Of a DNA stretch of 64,000 bases, positions 1 through 10,400 are shown in pieces. The position numbers and the translations under genes were made by a program. Each line of letters opens with the position of its first letter. Position 1 is the stretch's first letter. This DNA comes from Paraburkholderia franconis (GTDB lineage: Bacteria > Pseudomonadota > Gammaproteobacteria > Burkholderiales > Burkholderiaceae), in contig NZ_WHNP01000008.1 in assembly GCF_009362735.1 (NCBI RefSeq), positions 124,001-188,000 on the forward strand, read 5' to 3'. Under the pieces are notes generated by a model. It searched no databases, was not told the origin of the DNA, and saw nothing but the letters and a program-made list of their open reading frames with translations.

Positions 1-1
1 G

Positions 2-514
2 CGTCATCTGCGCTACGGCGGGCGCGTGATCGGCGTTTGCGGCGGCATGCAGATGCTCGGGCGCGAAGTCGCGGACCCACATGGCGTCGAAGGGCCGCCC
101 GCGACGGTCGCCGGCCTCGGCTGGCTCGACTTCTCGACGACGCTTACGCGCGACAAGACGCTCACGAACGTGACGGGGAGCCTCGCTTTCGATGCCGCCG
201 ATATCGCCGGCTATGAAATCCACATGGGTGAGACGTATGGCCCCGCGCTCGACGCGCCCGCGCTGCTGCTCGGCGACGCGGACGGCCGCTCGCGTCCCGA
301 CGGCGCCCGCTCCGCCGATGGCCAGATTCTCGCGACTTATGTGCACGGTCTCTTCGATACGCCCGCCGCGTGCGCGTCGCTGCTCGCGTGGGCGGGGCTT
401 GCGGACGCCGAGCCCGTCGACTATCCGGCGCTGCGCGAGGCGTCGCTGGAGCGGCTCGCCGATACGCTCGCCGCGCACCTCGACCTGAAGCGCCTGTGGG
501 CGGCCGTCGGTTGA
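2..514 (+). CDS. cobQ: Cobyric acid synthase, C-terminal part (5' end outside window)
   Basis: CobQ amidates the side chains of adenosylcobyrinic acid a,c-diamide using glutamine, late in cobalamin synthesis. Only the C-terminal glutamine-amidotransferase domain is in the window. The reading frame is open from base 2 and reads [20 protein letters not shown], which carries the nucleophilic Cys of the class I amidotransferase elbow. YVHGLFD near the end supplies the catalytic His. The protein ends in a short helix typical of CobQ. The rest of the gene, and presumably the cob cluster, lies to the left. The DoxX gene 124 bp downstream looks like a separate unit. Confidence 0.93.
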   Translation, partial: RHLRYGGRVIGVCGGMQMLGREVADPHGVEGPPATVAGLGWLDFSTTLTRDKTLTNVTGSLAFDAADIAGYEIHMGETYGPALDAPALLLGDADGRSRPDGARSADGQILATYVHGLFDTPAACASLLAWAGLADAEPVDYPALREASLERLADTLAAHLDLKRLWAAVG

Positions 515-638
515 TTCGTTCTCGACGCGAATTAATCTAAGTCGGCAAGGCGGTTTTTCTGATGCATCGGTTCGAATAAAGTCCGTTCCATCGACGGCGC
601 AACCCGCGCCGTCAAACCATCATCACCAAGGAACCGAC

Positions 639-1073
639 ATGAACCTGACCGCGAGCAACAAAGCCGATCTCGCCGCCACGATCCTGCGCGTCGCGCTGGG
701 CGTGCTGTATCTGGCGCACAGCCTGCAGAAGATCTTCGTCTTCACGCTGCCGGGCGCGGCGCAATTCTTCGTGTCGATCGGCTTTCCGGGCTGGCTCGCC
801 TACGTGACGACGTTCGTCGAACTGTTTGGTGGGATTGCATTGCTGCTCGGCGTGCAGGTCCGCTGGGTCGCGCTCGTGCTGCTGCCGTTCATGCTCGGCG
901 CGCTGTCCGTGCATCTGCCGAACGGCTGGGGCTTTGCGTCTCCGCACGGCGGCTGGGAGTATCCGGCGTTCTGGGCCGTCACGCTCGTCGTGCAGTCGCT
1001 GCTCGGCAATGGTCTTTTTGCTGTCGGCGGCGCGAAGGCGGAGTCGCTCGGGCAGGCGCGCAAGCCCGCTTGA
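639..1073 (+). CDS. DoxX family membrane protein
   Basis: A 144-residue inner-membrane protein with about four hydrophobic segments (roughly residues 10-30, 47-67, 72-92 and 105-127). The LYLAHSLQKI and FVELFGG motifs are typical of the DoxX/YphA family. The ATG follows AAGGAACCGAC, a good ribosome-binding site. Family members are quinone-linked or redox-stress membrane proteins, but the exact reaction is not known for most of them, and nothing here points to a specific partner. It is followed by a strong bidirectional terminator, so it is probably monocistronic. Confidence 0.85.
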   Translation: MNLTASNKADLAATILRVALGVLYLAHSLQKIFVFTLPGAAQFFVSIGFPGWLAYVTTFVELFGGIALLLGVQVRWVALVLLPFMLGALSVHLPNGWGFASPHGGWEYPAFWAVTLVVQSLLGNGLFAVGGAKAESLGQARKPA

Positions 1074-1113
1074 TGCAGCGATCCGGGGCTGGTGCGCTGC
1101 CAGCTTCGCAACG

Positions 1114-1150
1114 AAAAACGGCACGCGGGCGTGAGCCTCGTGCCGTTTTT
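1114..1150. terminator. Bidirectional rho-independent terminator
   Basis: A 12-bp perfect stem (AAAAACGGCACG at 1114-1125 with CGTGCCGTTTTT at 1139-1150) has A and T runs at its ends, so it can act on both strands. It separates the DoxX gene (+) from the convergent thioesterase gene (-). Confidence 0.85.
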
Positions 1151-1171
1151 GTCGTTGATGGCTTGCGGTGG

Positions 1172-1591
1172 TTAGTACAGCACCATCTGCGTACACCGGA
1201 ACAGAGCCATCGTCTTGCCGGTCGGATCGGTCACCGTCGCGTCCCACACCTGGGTGCTGCGCCCCAGATGCACGCCTTTCGCGACCGCGCGGATCGTCCC
1301 TTCCGTCGACGTCCCGAGAAAATTACTCTTCAATTCGATTGTCGTGAAATTGCGTGCGCTGTCGGGCAGATGCGCGAGGCACGCGTAGCCGCACGCGGTA
1401 TCGGCGAGAGCGATCACGGTCGCTGCGTGCAGAAAGCCGTTCGGCGCGAGAAGCTCGCTGCGAACGGTCAGCTCGGCCGTCAGTGTGCCTTCGGCGAGGT
1501 CGATCACGCGCACGCCCAGCAAGCCAGGCAGTGAGCCTTTCTGGCGTTCGTGGAGCCGGTCGATCGTGTAATCGCTGCGCAGCTTGCTCAT
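1172..1591 (-). CDS. PaaI-family hotdog thioesterase
   Basis: A 139-residue single hotdog-domain protein. The segment NGFLHAATVIALADTACGYA matches the PaaI/YdiI-type helix that carries the catalytic acid (the usual pattern is N-G-x-x-H-x-x-x-x-x-x-x-x-D). Such enzymes hydrolyse acyl-CoA or aromatic acyl-CoA thioesters in the cytosol; the substrate cannot be read from the sequence. I chose the ATG giving MSKLRSDYTI because the open frame upstream has no homology-like character and the length then fits the family. It ends at the terminator shared with the DoxX gene. Confidence 0.85.
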   Translation of the reverse strand: MSKLRSDYTIDRLHERQKGSLPGLLGVRVIDLAEGTLTAELTVRSELLAPNGFLHAATVIALADTACGYACLAHLPDSARNFTTIELKSNFLGTSTEGTIRAVAKGVHLGRSTQVWDATVTDPTGKTMALFRCTQMVLY

Positions 1592-1806
1592 AATCCTCGT
1601 ACTCTCGAAAAAAAGGGCTGGAAGCGTCACTCGGGAGCGTAGGGACTTCGACGCAACAGGTTTTGCCGATATTATCAACGGCTGGAATAATCGGCCCACG
1701 CCGTGCCAAAACGCCCAGGCCGTATCGGCGGGCCGCGGAGCGCGGGCGGGCCGGAAGTCGAGCGGCAAACCGGCTGGCAGCGCCAGCCATCTTCCCGGGA
1801 GAATTC

Positions 1807-2466
1807 ATGACGGTGATCGTGGTGGCGAATCCAAAAGGCGGTGTGGGCAAGAGCACACTGTCGACCAATCTGGCTGGCTATTTCGCGGCTGAGGGCCAAT
1901 GGGTCGCGCTCGCGGATCTCGACCGGCAGCAGTCCGCGCACGCGTGGCTCGATCTGCGTCCGGAAACGCTGCCGGCCATCGAAACGTGGCACGTCGATCC
2001 GGACGCGCCTTCCAAGCCGCCCAAGGGTCTCGAGCAGGCCGTCGTCGATACGCCCGCCGGTCTGCACGGCAACCGGCTGAACGTGGCGCTATCGCTCGCG
2101 GACAAGGTGATCGTGCCGCTGCAGCCATCCATCTTCGATATTCTCGCGACCAAGGAATTTCTCGAGCGGCTCGCGAAGGAAAAGGCGGTGCGCAAAGGCG
2201 CGATCGAGATCGGCGTGGTCGGCATGCGCGTGGATGCGCGCACGAAGTCGGCGGACCAGTTGCATCGCTTTGTCGACGGCCTGGATCTGCCCGTGCTCGG
2301 CTACCTGCGCGATACGCAGAACTACGTGCAACTGGCGGCGCACGGCCTGACGCTGTGGGACGTCGCGAAAAGCCGCGTCGAGAAGGATCTGGAGCAGTGG
2401 GAGTCGATTACCGCGTGGCTCAACGGGAAAGGCTCGGGCGGGAAGGGGAGCGGGAAGAAAGGCTGA
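1807..2466 (+). CDS. Orphan ParA-family ATPase
   Basis: A 219-residue ParA/Soj/MinD-type P-loop ATPase. The deviant Walker A motif KGGVGKST lies at residues 10-17. The A' motif DLDRQQSAHAWLDLRP follows at about 40-55, and VDTPAGLHG is the Walker B region. There is no N-terminal helix-turn-helix, so it resembles small chromosomal or accessory ParA proteins. No parB or parS-like gene is adjacent, so its cargo is unknown. The ATG at 1807 follows GGGAGAATTC, a clear ribosome-binding site; a longer in-frame reading from a TTG at 1663 is unlikely. The C-terminus is a Gly/Lys-rich tail. Confidence 0.88.
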   Translation: MTVIVVANPKGGVGKSTLSTNLAGYFAAEGQWVALADLDRQQSAHAWLDLRPETLPAIETWHVDPDAPSKPPKGLEQAVVDTPAGLHGNRLNVALSLADKVIVPLQPSIFDILATKEFLERLAKEKAVRKGAIEIGVVGMRVDARTKSADQLHRFVDGLDLPVLGYLRDTQNYVQLAAHGLTLWDVAKSRVEKDLEQWESITAWLNGKGSGGKGSGKKG

Positions 2467-2504
2467 ACGCGGCTTTTCGATCGGATAGCCGCTTCAGCCT
2501 TTGT
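2460..2504. terminator. Terminator after parA-like gene, also facing panD
   Basis: AGGCTGAACGCGGC (2460-2473) pairs with GCCGCTTCAGCCT (2488-2500) with one bulged base, and TTTG follows. It overlaps the stop codon of the ParA gene and lies just downstream of the convergent panD gene. Confidence 0.65.
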
Positions 2505-2531
2505 TGCCAGTGACCGTGGCTGGCGATCAGA

Positions 2532-2918
2532 TCAGGTCCAGCTTTGCGTCGGCACGTGATCGCGGCTGCCCTTGATCACGTTGTTTTCGTCGACGAACAC
2601 GAGATCCGGCTTCCAGCCCGCCTTCAGCTCTTCTTCGTCGACGTTCGCGAACGCCGCGATGATCACGAGATCGCCCAGTTGCGCGCGCCGCGCCGCCGAG
2701 CCGTTCAGCGAAATCATGCCGCTGCCGCGCTCGCCCTTGATCGCATACGTCGAAAAGCGCTCGCCGTTGTTGATGTTCCAGATGTCGATGCGCTCGTTCT
2801 CGACAATGTTCGCCGCTTCCAGCAGGTTTTCGTCGATCGCGCACGAGCCTTCGTAGTGCAGCTCGCAGTGCGTGACCACTGCGCGGTGAATCTTCGACTT
2901 CAGCATGTTGCGTTGCAT
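2532..2918 (-). CDS. panD: Aspartate 1-decarboxylase proenzyme
   Basis: PanD decarboxylates L-aspartate to beta-alanine for pantothenate. It is a pyruvoyl enzyme that cleaves itself between Gly24 and Ser25, and that site is visible here (HYEGSC, residues 21-26). The 128-residue length and the conserved start [13 protein letters not shown] are typical. It lies 97 bp downstream of panC on the same strand, so beta-alanine production and its condensation with pantoate are encoded together. Confidence 0.97.
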   Translation of the reverse strand: MQRNMLKSKIHRAVVTHCELHYEGSCAIDENLLEAANIVENERIDIWNINNGERFSTYAIKGERGSGMISLNGSAARRAQLGDLVIIAAFANVDEEELKAGWKPDLVFVDENNVIKGSRDHVPTQSWT

Positions 2919-3015
2919 GGCTAATCCTTTGGCGTTGCTACTGCTTTGGCAGCTTGGGCCCGCGTTGGGCCTGGCCCGGGCGCGAATTGGCGCCGTGCCG
3001 GCGCCGCGGTTGAGT

Positions 3016-4202
<1,187 letters not shown>

Positions 4203-5075
4203 TCAGGCCGGCAGGTAAGCCAGCCGCACGTAAATCGGCGCGAACGGCTCGGCCTGCGTGATTTCGATCAACGACTCACGCGACAGCTCGAGCATCGCGA
4301 TAAAGTTCACGACAACGACGGGTACGCCGCGCGTCGTGTCGAACAACTCCGAAAACTCCATGAAGCGCGCATTCTGCAGCTTGCGCAGGATTACGCTCAT
4401 GTGCTCGCGCACGGACAGCTCTTCGCGCGAAATCTTGTGATGCTGGACGAGCTTCGCCCGCTTGATCACGTCGGCCCAGGCGGCGCGCAGGTCGTCCGTG
4501 TTCACGTCAGGGAAGCGCGGCGTGATGCTCTGTTCGATGTACACCTCGGCGCGCAGGAAGTCGCGGCCGAGCTGCGGCAACTGGTCGAGGCGCTGCGCCG
4601 CAAGCTTCATCTGCTCGTATTCGAGCAGGCGGCGCACCAGTTCGGCGCGCGGGTCTTCCGCTTCCTCGCCCGTGTCCGCCTTCTTCACGGGCAGCAGCAT
4701 GCGCGACTTGATCTCGATCAGCATCGCCGCCATCAACAGATATTCGGACGCGAGTTCGAGATTGGTCTTGCGCAGCTGTTCGACATAGCCGAGGTACTGG
4801 GCCGTCACTTCGGCCATCGGAATGTCCAGCACGTTGAAGTTCTGCTTGCGGATCAGGTACAGCAGCAGATCCAGCGGGCCTTCGAAGGTCTCGAGAAAGA
4901 CTTCGAGGGCGTCCGGCGGGATGTACAGGTCCTGCGGCAGCTTGAAGAGCGGCTCGCCGTACAGGCGAGCGAAAGCGATGCCGTCGACGGTGTCGGGCGT
5001 CGAGTCGGTAGCGGGCGTGGCGAGCGCTGTATCGGACTTTTCCGTTGCGGCGCGGGCCTCGTCGGCGGTGGTCAC
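4203..5075 (-). CDS. scpA: Segregation and condensation protein A
   Basis: ScpA is the kleisin of the bacterial SMC-ScpAB complex, which compacts and separates chromosomes. The 290-residue protein has the diagnostic FEGPLDLLLYLIRKQ segment (about residues 68-82), the ASEYLLMAAMLIEIKSRMLLP helix, and a C-terminal winged-helix region rich in hydrophobic residues. It starts with GTG directly abutting the TAA of the upstream DUF3460 gene (5076-5078), which suggests translational coupling. The first 40 residues are Ala/Thr/Asp-rich and not conserved. scpB is not in the window. Confidence 0.95.
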   Translation of the reverse strand: MTTADEARAATEKSDTALATPATDSTPDTVDGIAFARLYGEPLFKLPQDLYIPPDALEVFLETFEGPLDLLLYLIRKQNFNVLDIPMAEVTAQYLGYVEQLRKTNLELASEYLLMAAMLIEIKSRMLLPVKKADTGEEAEDPRAELVRRLLEYEQMKLAAQRLDQLPQLGRDFLRAEVYIEQSITPRFPDVNTDDLRAAWADVIKRAKLVQHHKISREELSVREHMSVILRKLQNARFMEFSELFDTTRGVPVVVVNFIAMLELSRESLIEITQAEPFAPIYVRLAYLPA

Positions 5076-5261
5076 TTAGAAGTTCTGGTAGTAGACGTAC
5101 GGCGTCTGCCTCACGCGCGCAGCCTGATTGGACGCGCGTTCGTCGAGGTCGATCGGCTGCTTGTCCCACAGGAGCGCGCGGCCGCGACGCTGCTCTTCCT
5201 CCAGGGTGGGCTTTTGCTGCTTCAGTTGGTTCAGGAACTGCGTGATATCCGATTGATACAT
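5076..5261 (-). CDS. DUF3460 small protein
   Basis: A 61-residue protein beginning MYQSDITQFLNQLKQQKPTL and ending in a Tyr-rich tail. I recognise it as the DUF3460 type of short betaproteobacterial protein, whose function is unknown. It is hydrophilic and has no signal peptide or membrane segment. It is the first gene of the leftward row: its stop codon touches the GTG start of scpA, so the two are almost certainly co-transcribed. Confidence 0.8.
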   Translation of the reverse strand: MYQSDITQFLNQLKQQKPTLEEEQRRGRALLWDKQPIDLDERASNQAARVRQTPYVYYQNF

Positions 5262-5586
5262 GGCTCGACGTCCGTGAATGAAGGTGACGGCGCCCGAAAG
5301 ATGGCCTGGAAGGCGGGGCCGCCGGTGCAGAGCAGGATTTTACCGCAAGCCCGGGCAGGCCAAGCGAAAAGTCAGCGGAACCGCTGAGCGGCCTGTGGCG
5401 TCCAAGGCGGGCACCCGTGACATGCGTCGGGCATGCGTCAATGTGCGTTCGCACGGGCTGACGTGGCGCGTTCGATAAATTGCGCGCGAGCGCCGATGTG
5501 GTCAAATAGCGGGGGTTCCCCTGCGCCTTGACTGGCGGGGTGTCGGCATTGTTCAACAAATCGTCAATAAGAGCCGGAGGTCGTGT
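5262..5586. other. Divergent promoter region between DUF3460 and tamA
   Basis: A 325-bp gap with no credible coding sequence. On the minus strand GGTAAAAT occurs, with TAAAAT at 5337-5342, and a TTGGCC-like -35 lies 15 bp upstream; this would drive DUF3460-scpA. The tamA Shine-Dalgarno GGAGG is at 5576-5580. No clear promoter was found for tamA. Confidence 0.4.
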
Positions 5587-7437
5587 TTGGCGGGGTGGGC
5601 CATCGAGCGGTCATGCAAACGCCGCAACGAAATCCTGGTGAACAACCGTCCCGCGATGCATCGTGCATCGTATGCGGCGGCGTTGCTGCGCGCGTGCCTG
5701 TCGTGCGGGCTCTGCGTGCTGCTGCTGATGACGGCGTCGCACGCCCACGCCGCGCGCGCGAAGCCGTCGTTCAAGGTGGAAGTCGAGGCGGAGCCGCGTT
5801 CGCTGCGCAAGCTGCTCGAAGAGCATCTCGACATTTCCCGCTTCGCGAAACGCGACGACATCTCCCCCGAGCAGTTCGATTTCCTCGTGACGGCGACGCC
5901 GCAGCAGGTGCGCGATCTCGCGTCGACGCAAGGCTATTTCACGCCCGTCGTGCGGACCGACGTGCGCACGGTGGACGATAAAAAAGAGGTGCACGTTTTC
6001 GTCGATCCGGGCCCGCGCACGACGATTTCGTCGATTTCTCTGTCGTTTCGCGGCCCGGTGCTGACGGAAGACCCCACGCAGGAAAACGCGACGCGCTTTG
6101 CGTTCTCGCTGCACGAGGGCGATCCGTTCACGCAGTCGGACTGGGACGACGCGAAGGACGCGGCGCTGAAGGCGCTTCAGGCGCGCCGCTATCTGGGCGC
6201 GAAGATCGCGCGCTCCGAGGCGCGCGTCGACCCGCGCACGCACGAAGCAAAACTGTCCGTCACCTTCGACAGCGGCCCGACGTTCACGATGGGCAAGCTC
6301 GACGTGTCGGGGCCGCGGCGCTATCCGGAGCGCATCGTCGAGAACGTCAATCCGATTTCGCCGGGCGAAGTCTACGACGTGCAGCGCGTGACGGAGCTGC
6401 AGCGCCAGTTGCAGAACACGCCGTACTACGCGAGCGTCGCGATCGACGTCGGCAACGATACGGAAAAGCCGCTCGAAACGCCCGTGCATGTGAAGGTCAG
6501 CGAGTACCCGTACAACAGCGTGCGCGGCGGCGTCGGCTATTCGACGGACACGGGCGCGCACATTCAGGGCTCGTATTCGTATCTCGATACATTCGGCGCG
6601 GCGTGGCCGTTTTCCGTCGCCGGGCGGCTCGACCAGATCCAGCAGTACGGCGAGGTGAAGCTCGCGATGCCGCCGGGACGCCGTGGCTGGACCAATAGCG
6701 CGATCGCGTCGTACACCAGCACGGACGTGTCCGATACGCGCATCTACAGTATGCGCGCGGGCGTGCAGCGAACGCGCACATCGCAGTACATCGACTACGC
6801 GTACTCGATCCTGTACTACCAGGACCGGCTGGACCAGAACACCCAGGCGCCGACGACGAGCCGCGCGCTCGTGCCCGCCTGGTCGTGGACGCGCCGCAAT
6901 ACCGACGATCCGCTGTTCCCGCGCTCGGGCAACCTGCTGCACGTCGAGGCGGGCTTCGCGGTGAAGGGCTTCCTGACCGACCAGACCTTCATTCGCGGCT
7001 ATGCGCGTGGCCAGCAGTACGTGCCCGTCGGCGCGCGCGACCTGATCGTGTTCCGCGCGGAGCTGGGCGGCGTATTCACGAGCGGCCCGTCGAGCGGCGT
7101 GCCGGCGTCTCTGCTGTTCCGCGCGGGCGGCTCGAATTCGGTGCGCGGCTACGGGTATCAGAGTATCGGTAACAACGTTGGCGGCTCGATTCTGCCGACC
7201 AAGTATCTGATGACGGGCTCGTCCGAGTATCAGCACTGGTTCAACCGCGACTGGGGCGCGGCGGTGTTCTTCGACATCGGCACGGCTACCGATACCTGGG
7301 GCGAAAAGGTCTTCTATCCGGGCGTCGGCATGGGTGCGCGCTGGCGCAGCCCCGTCGGTCCCGTGAACGTCGATCTCGCCTATGGCATTCGCAACAAGAG
7401 CGTGCGGCCTTATCTGACGCTCGGCATCGCCTTCTGA
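5587..7437 (+). CDS. tamA: TamA, Omp85-family outer-membrane assembly protein
   Basis: TamA is the outer-membrane half of the translocation and assembly module. It works with TamB in inserting beta-barrel proteins such as autotransporters and in lipid traffic. The N-terminus has a signal peptide ending near SHAHA; POTRA-like repeats follow (roughly residues 60-300), then a 16-strand Omp85 barrel. The diagnostic lid-loop motif VRGY lies at residues 519-522, and the last residue is Phe. The start is uncertain. GGAGG lies 6 nt before the TTG at 5587, whereas the GTG at 5638 or ATG at 5656 would give a shorter, more normal signal peptide. tamB follows after 42 bp. Confidence 0.93.
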   Translation: MAGWAIERSCKRRNEILVNNRPAMHRASYAAALLRACLSCGLCVLLLMTASHAHAARAKPSFKVEVEAEPRSLRKLLEEHLDISRFAKRDDISPEQFDFLVTATPQQVRDLASTQGYFTPVVRTDVRTVDDKKEVHVFVDPGPRTTISSISLSFRGPVLTEDPTQENATRFAFSLHEGDPFTQSDWDDAKDAALKALQARRYLGAKIARSEARVDPRTHEAKLSVTFDSGPTFTMGKLDVSGPRRYPERIVENVNPISPGEVYDVQRVTELQRQLQNTPYYASVAIDVGNDTEKPLETPVHVKVSEYPYNSVRGGVGYSTDTGAHIQGSYSYLDTFGAAWPFSVAGRLDQIQQYGEVKLAMPPGRRGWTNSAIASYTSTDVSDTRIYSMRAGVQRTRTSQYIDYAYSILYYQDRLDQNTQAPTTSRALVPAWSWTRRNTDDPLFPRSGNLLHVEAGFAVKGFLTDQTFIRGYARGQQYVPVGARDLIVFRAELGGVFTSGPSSGVPASLLFRAGGSNSVRGYGYQSIGNNVGGSILPTKYLMTGSSEYQHWFNRDWGAAVFFDIGTATDTWGEKVFYPGVGMGARWRSPVGPVNVDLAYGIRNKSVRPYLTLGIAF

Positions 7438-7479
7438 TTTTCACTGAACCCACACCGAACCCGATAGCCATTCCCAAGC

Positions 7480-10400
7480 ATGACGACGGACACATCCGCG
7501 AATCCATCAGAGAACCCGCAAGGCGGCAACCCGCCTGGCGGCGAGCCGCCTCGCGGCCCGGATGGGTCCGGCACGCCGCCGCCCGGGAAAAAGCCGTGCG
7601 GCGGCAGGCGGCTGTGGACGGCGATCGTCTGGGGGATCACCGTGCCCGTCGTGCTCGTCGCGTTGATCGGCGGCGCGCTGTATGGCGTGTTCGTCACCGA
7701 GCGCGGTACCGCTTACGCGTGGCAGGCAGCCGTGAAGCTGCTGCATGGGCAGCTCGAAGGCAAACTTGACGGCGGCGCGATCGCGACGGGCCTGCACCTG
7801 CGCGATGTGCGCTGGCGCAGTCTGGACGGCAGCGGCACCGATATCCGCATCGACCGCATCGACGCGCGATGGGCGCTGTCCGACAAGCCCTGGCGCTTCG
7901 TCGTCGACTATCTGCACGTGGGCACGGTCGACGCGCGCATCGCGCCGTCCCCCTCGAAGTCCGAGCCGATGAGCCTGCCCAAAGACTTGCGCGTGCCGCT
8001 GCAACTGGCCGTGCGCGATCTGAGCGTCGACAGGCTGATCCTGCACGAAGGCGGATCGACGTCCGAATACGCGCGGCTGCTATTCCACGGGCGCAGCGAC
8101 GGCCGGCATCACGAGGCGTCCGTCGACCGGCTCGACACGCCGTTCGGCGCGGTGACGGCGGCGGCGAAGCTCGACGGTGCGCGGCCGTTTCCGCTGACGG
8201 GCGACGCCAGTTATTCCGGCAAGGTCAACGACGAGCCGGTGCAGGTGCGCGCGCATCTGTCCGGCACCCTCGAAACGCTGGTCGCCGAACTCGACGCGAC
8301 GGGGATGAAGCTGGCGGGCCATGCGCGCGTCGAGGCGACGCCGTTCGCCGACGTGCCTTTGCAGCGCGCGACGCTCACTTTCGATCACGTGAATCCGCAG
8401 GCTTTCGCGCCCGGCGCGCCGCTTGCCGATCTCGCTGTGCGCGCCGAATTGCAGCCCGTGCAGCGCGACGCGGCGGGGCATGAGGTGATGCATGACGCGG
8501 CGAGCGGCGCCAGCAGCGTGGGTGCGGCGAGCGCGGCGGATTCGGTGGCTGCCGCAAGTCCGGCCAAGGCCGCGAGCCCGGCCAGCGTCGCCAGTTCCGC
8601 CCATCCAGCAAGCGTAGCGAGCGCCCCTACGCCGGCATCGCGGCCTGGCTCAGCTGGCGGCGCGCGCGCTTTCGCTGTGCAAGGCGCGGTGTCGATCGTG
8701 AACGCGAAGCCCGGCTCGATCGACCAGCACCTGCTGCCGCTGATCGACGCGCATGTCGACGTGCGGCTCGACGCGCAGGCGCAGCGCCTCTCCAACCTCA
8801 ACGTGCGGCTCGTGAAGGACGCGGCCGTAACGGGCGCCGGCACGCTGACGGGCAAGCGCGGGCAGTTCGATCTTCAGGTCGCGAAGCTGGACCTGAACGC
8901 GTTGCAAGCGAGCGTGCTCGCGACGCAGTTCGCCGGGCCCGTCTCGATCCGGCTGAACGACGATATACAAAGCGTCACGCTCGATCTGAACGATCCGAAG
9001 TCGGCGTTGCGCGCGCAAGGCAAGATCACGCTGGACCCGGCGCGCACAAGCTTCAACGACGTGCGCATCACGTCCGGCAAAGGCCGCATCGACCTGAACG
9101 GCGCGATCAAGCGCGACGAGCACTCCACGTACAACCTCAAGGCGACGCTGACCGATTTCGATCCGCTGACGCTGACCACGCAAACGCCGTCGCGCGCGGC
9201 GGCATCGGCGGGCAAGGGCGGCTCAGCAAAGGGCAAGTCGGGCAAGAGCCGGAACTCCGCGACGGGCGCGCCTGATTCGCCTACGAAGGCGCCCACGAAA
9301 ACAGCGGCGAATTCACCGGCGAATTCACCGACGAGAGCCCCCGCGTCGCGCAAGATCGAAGCGCGCGTGAACGGCACGCTGTCGGCGGCGGGCGTGCTGG
9401 GCCCCGTGTTCACGACGAAAGCCGAATTCCGCCTCGGAGAAAGCGTCTACGACGGCCTGCCGATGACGGGCAGCGGCACCGTGCAACTGGCCGGCTCGCG
9501 CATCCTGCCGAGCCGCGCGAATCTTTCCGTCGCGGGCAATCAGGTCGACCTGCAAGGCAGCTTCGGCGCGCGCGGCGACCGGCTGCGCTTTCACGTCGAC
9601 GCCCCCGGTCTCGAACGGCTCGGCTTCGGTCTCGCCGGTCTCGTCGCGGCGCAGGGCGACGTGACGGGCACGTTCGAGCATCCGAATGTCGCGCTCGACT
9701 ACAAGGCGGAAAACGTCGTGTTCGCGTCGAACAAGCTCGGGCATGCGGAAGGGCACGTCGAGCTGCGCGACGGCGCGAACGGCGCGATGGTCTTCACGAC
9801 CGACGCGCGCGATGTCGGCACGGCGGGCGTCGAGCTGAACACGCTCACCGCGCGCCTGAACGGCACGCGCGCGAAACATACGCTCGACGCCGCCGCGAAG
9901 GGGACGCTGCAAGGCCGGCCGCTCGACCTGGCGCTGGCCGCGAACGGCAAGCTGACCGACGCGCGCGACGGCACGCACTGGGATGGCACCGTCACGCGCC
10001 TGTCGAACAAAGGCACGCCCGCGCTGAACATGGAATCGCCGCTCACCGTCAGCGCGGGCGGCCAGCGCGTGACGCTCGGCGCGACGCGGCTGACGCTCGA
10101 AGGCGCGGTGCTCGATCTGAAGTCGTTCGCGCTCGATCACGGGCGCATCCGGTCGGCGGGCACGCTGACGGGCGTGTCGGTCGCGCGGATGCTCGAATTG
10201 CGCCAGGAGTTCACGGGCGTGCCGTCGACGCTCAAGACCGATCTCGTCTTCGACGGCAACTGGGACTTCGCGCTCGCCGACACGGCGACGGGCCATATCG
10301 AGCTGAAGCGGCGCGGCGGCGACATCACGCTCGAAGTGGGGCGCGGCTATGCGCCCGTCGGCATCAGCGACATCGCCGCGCGCGCGGACTTCAGCGGCGG

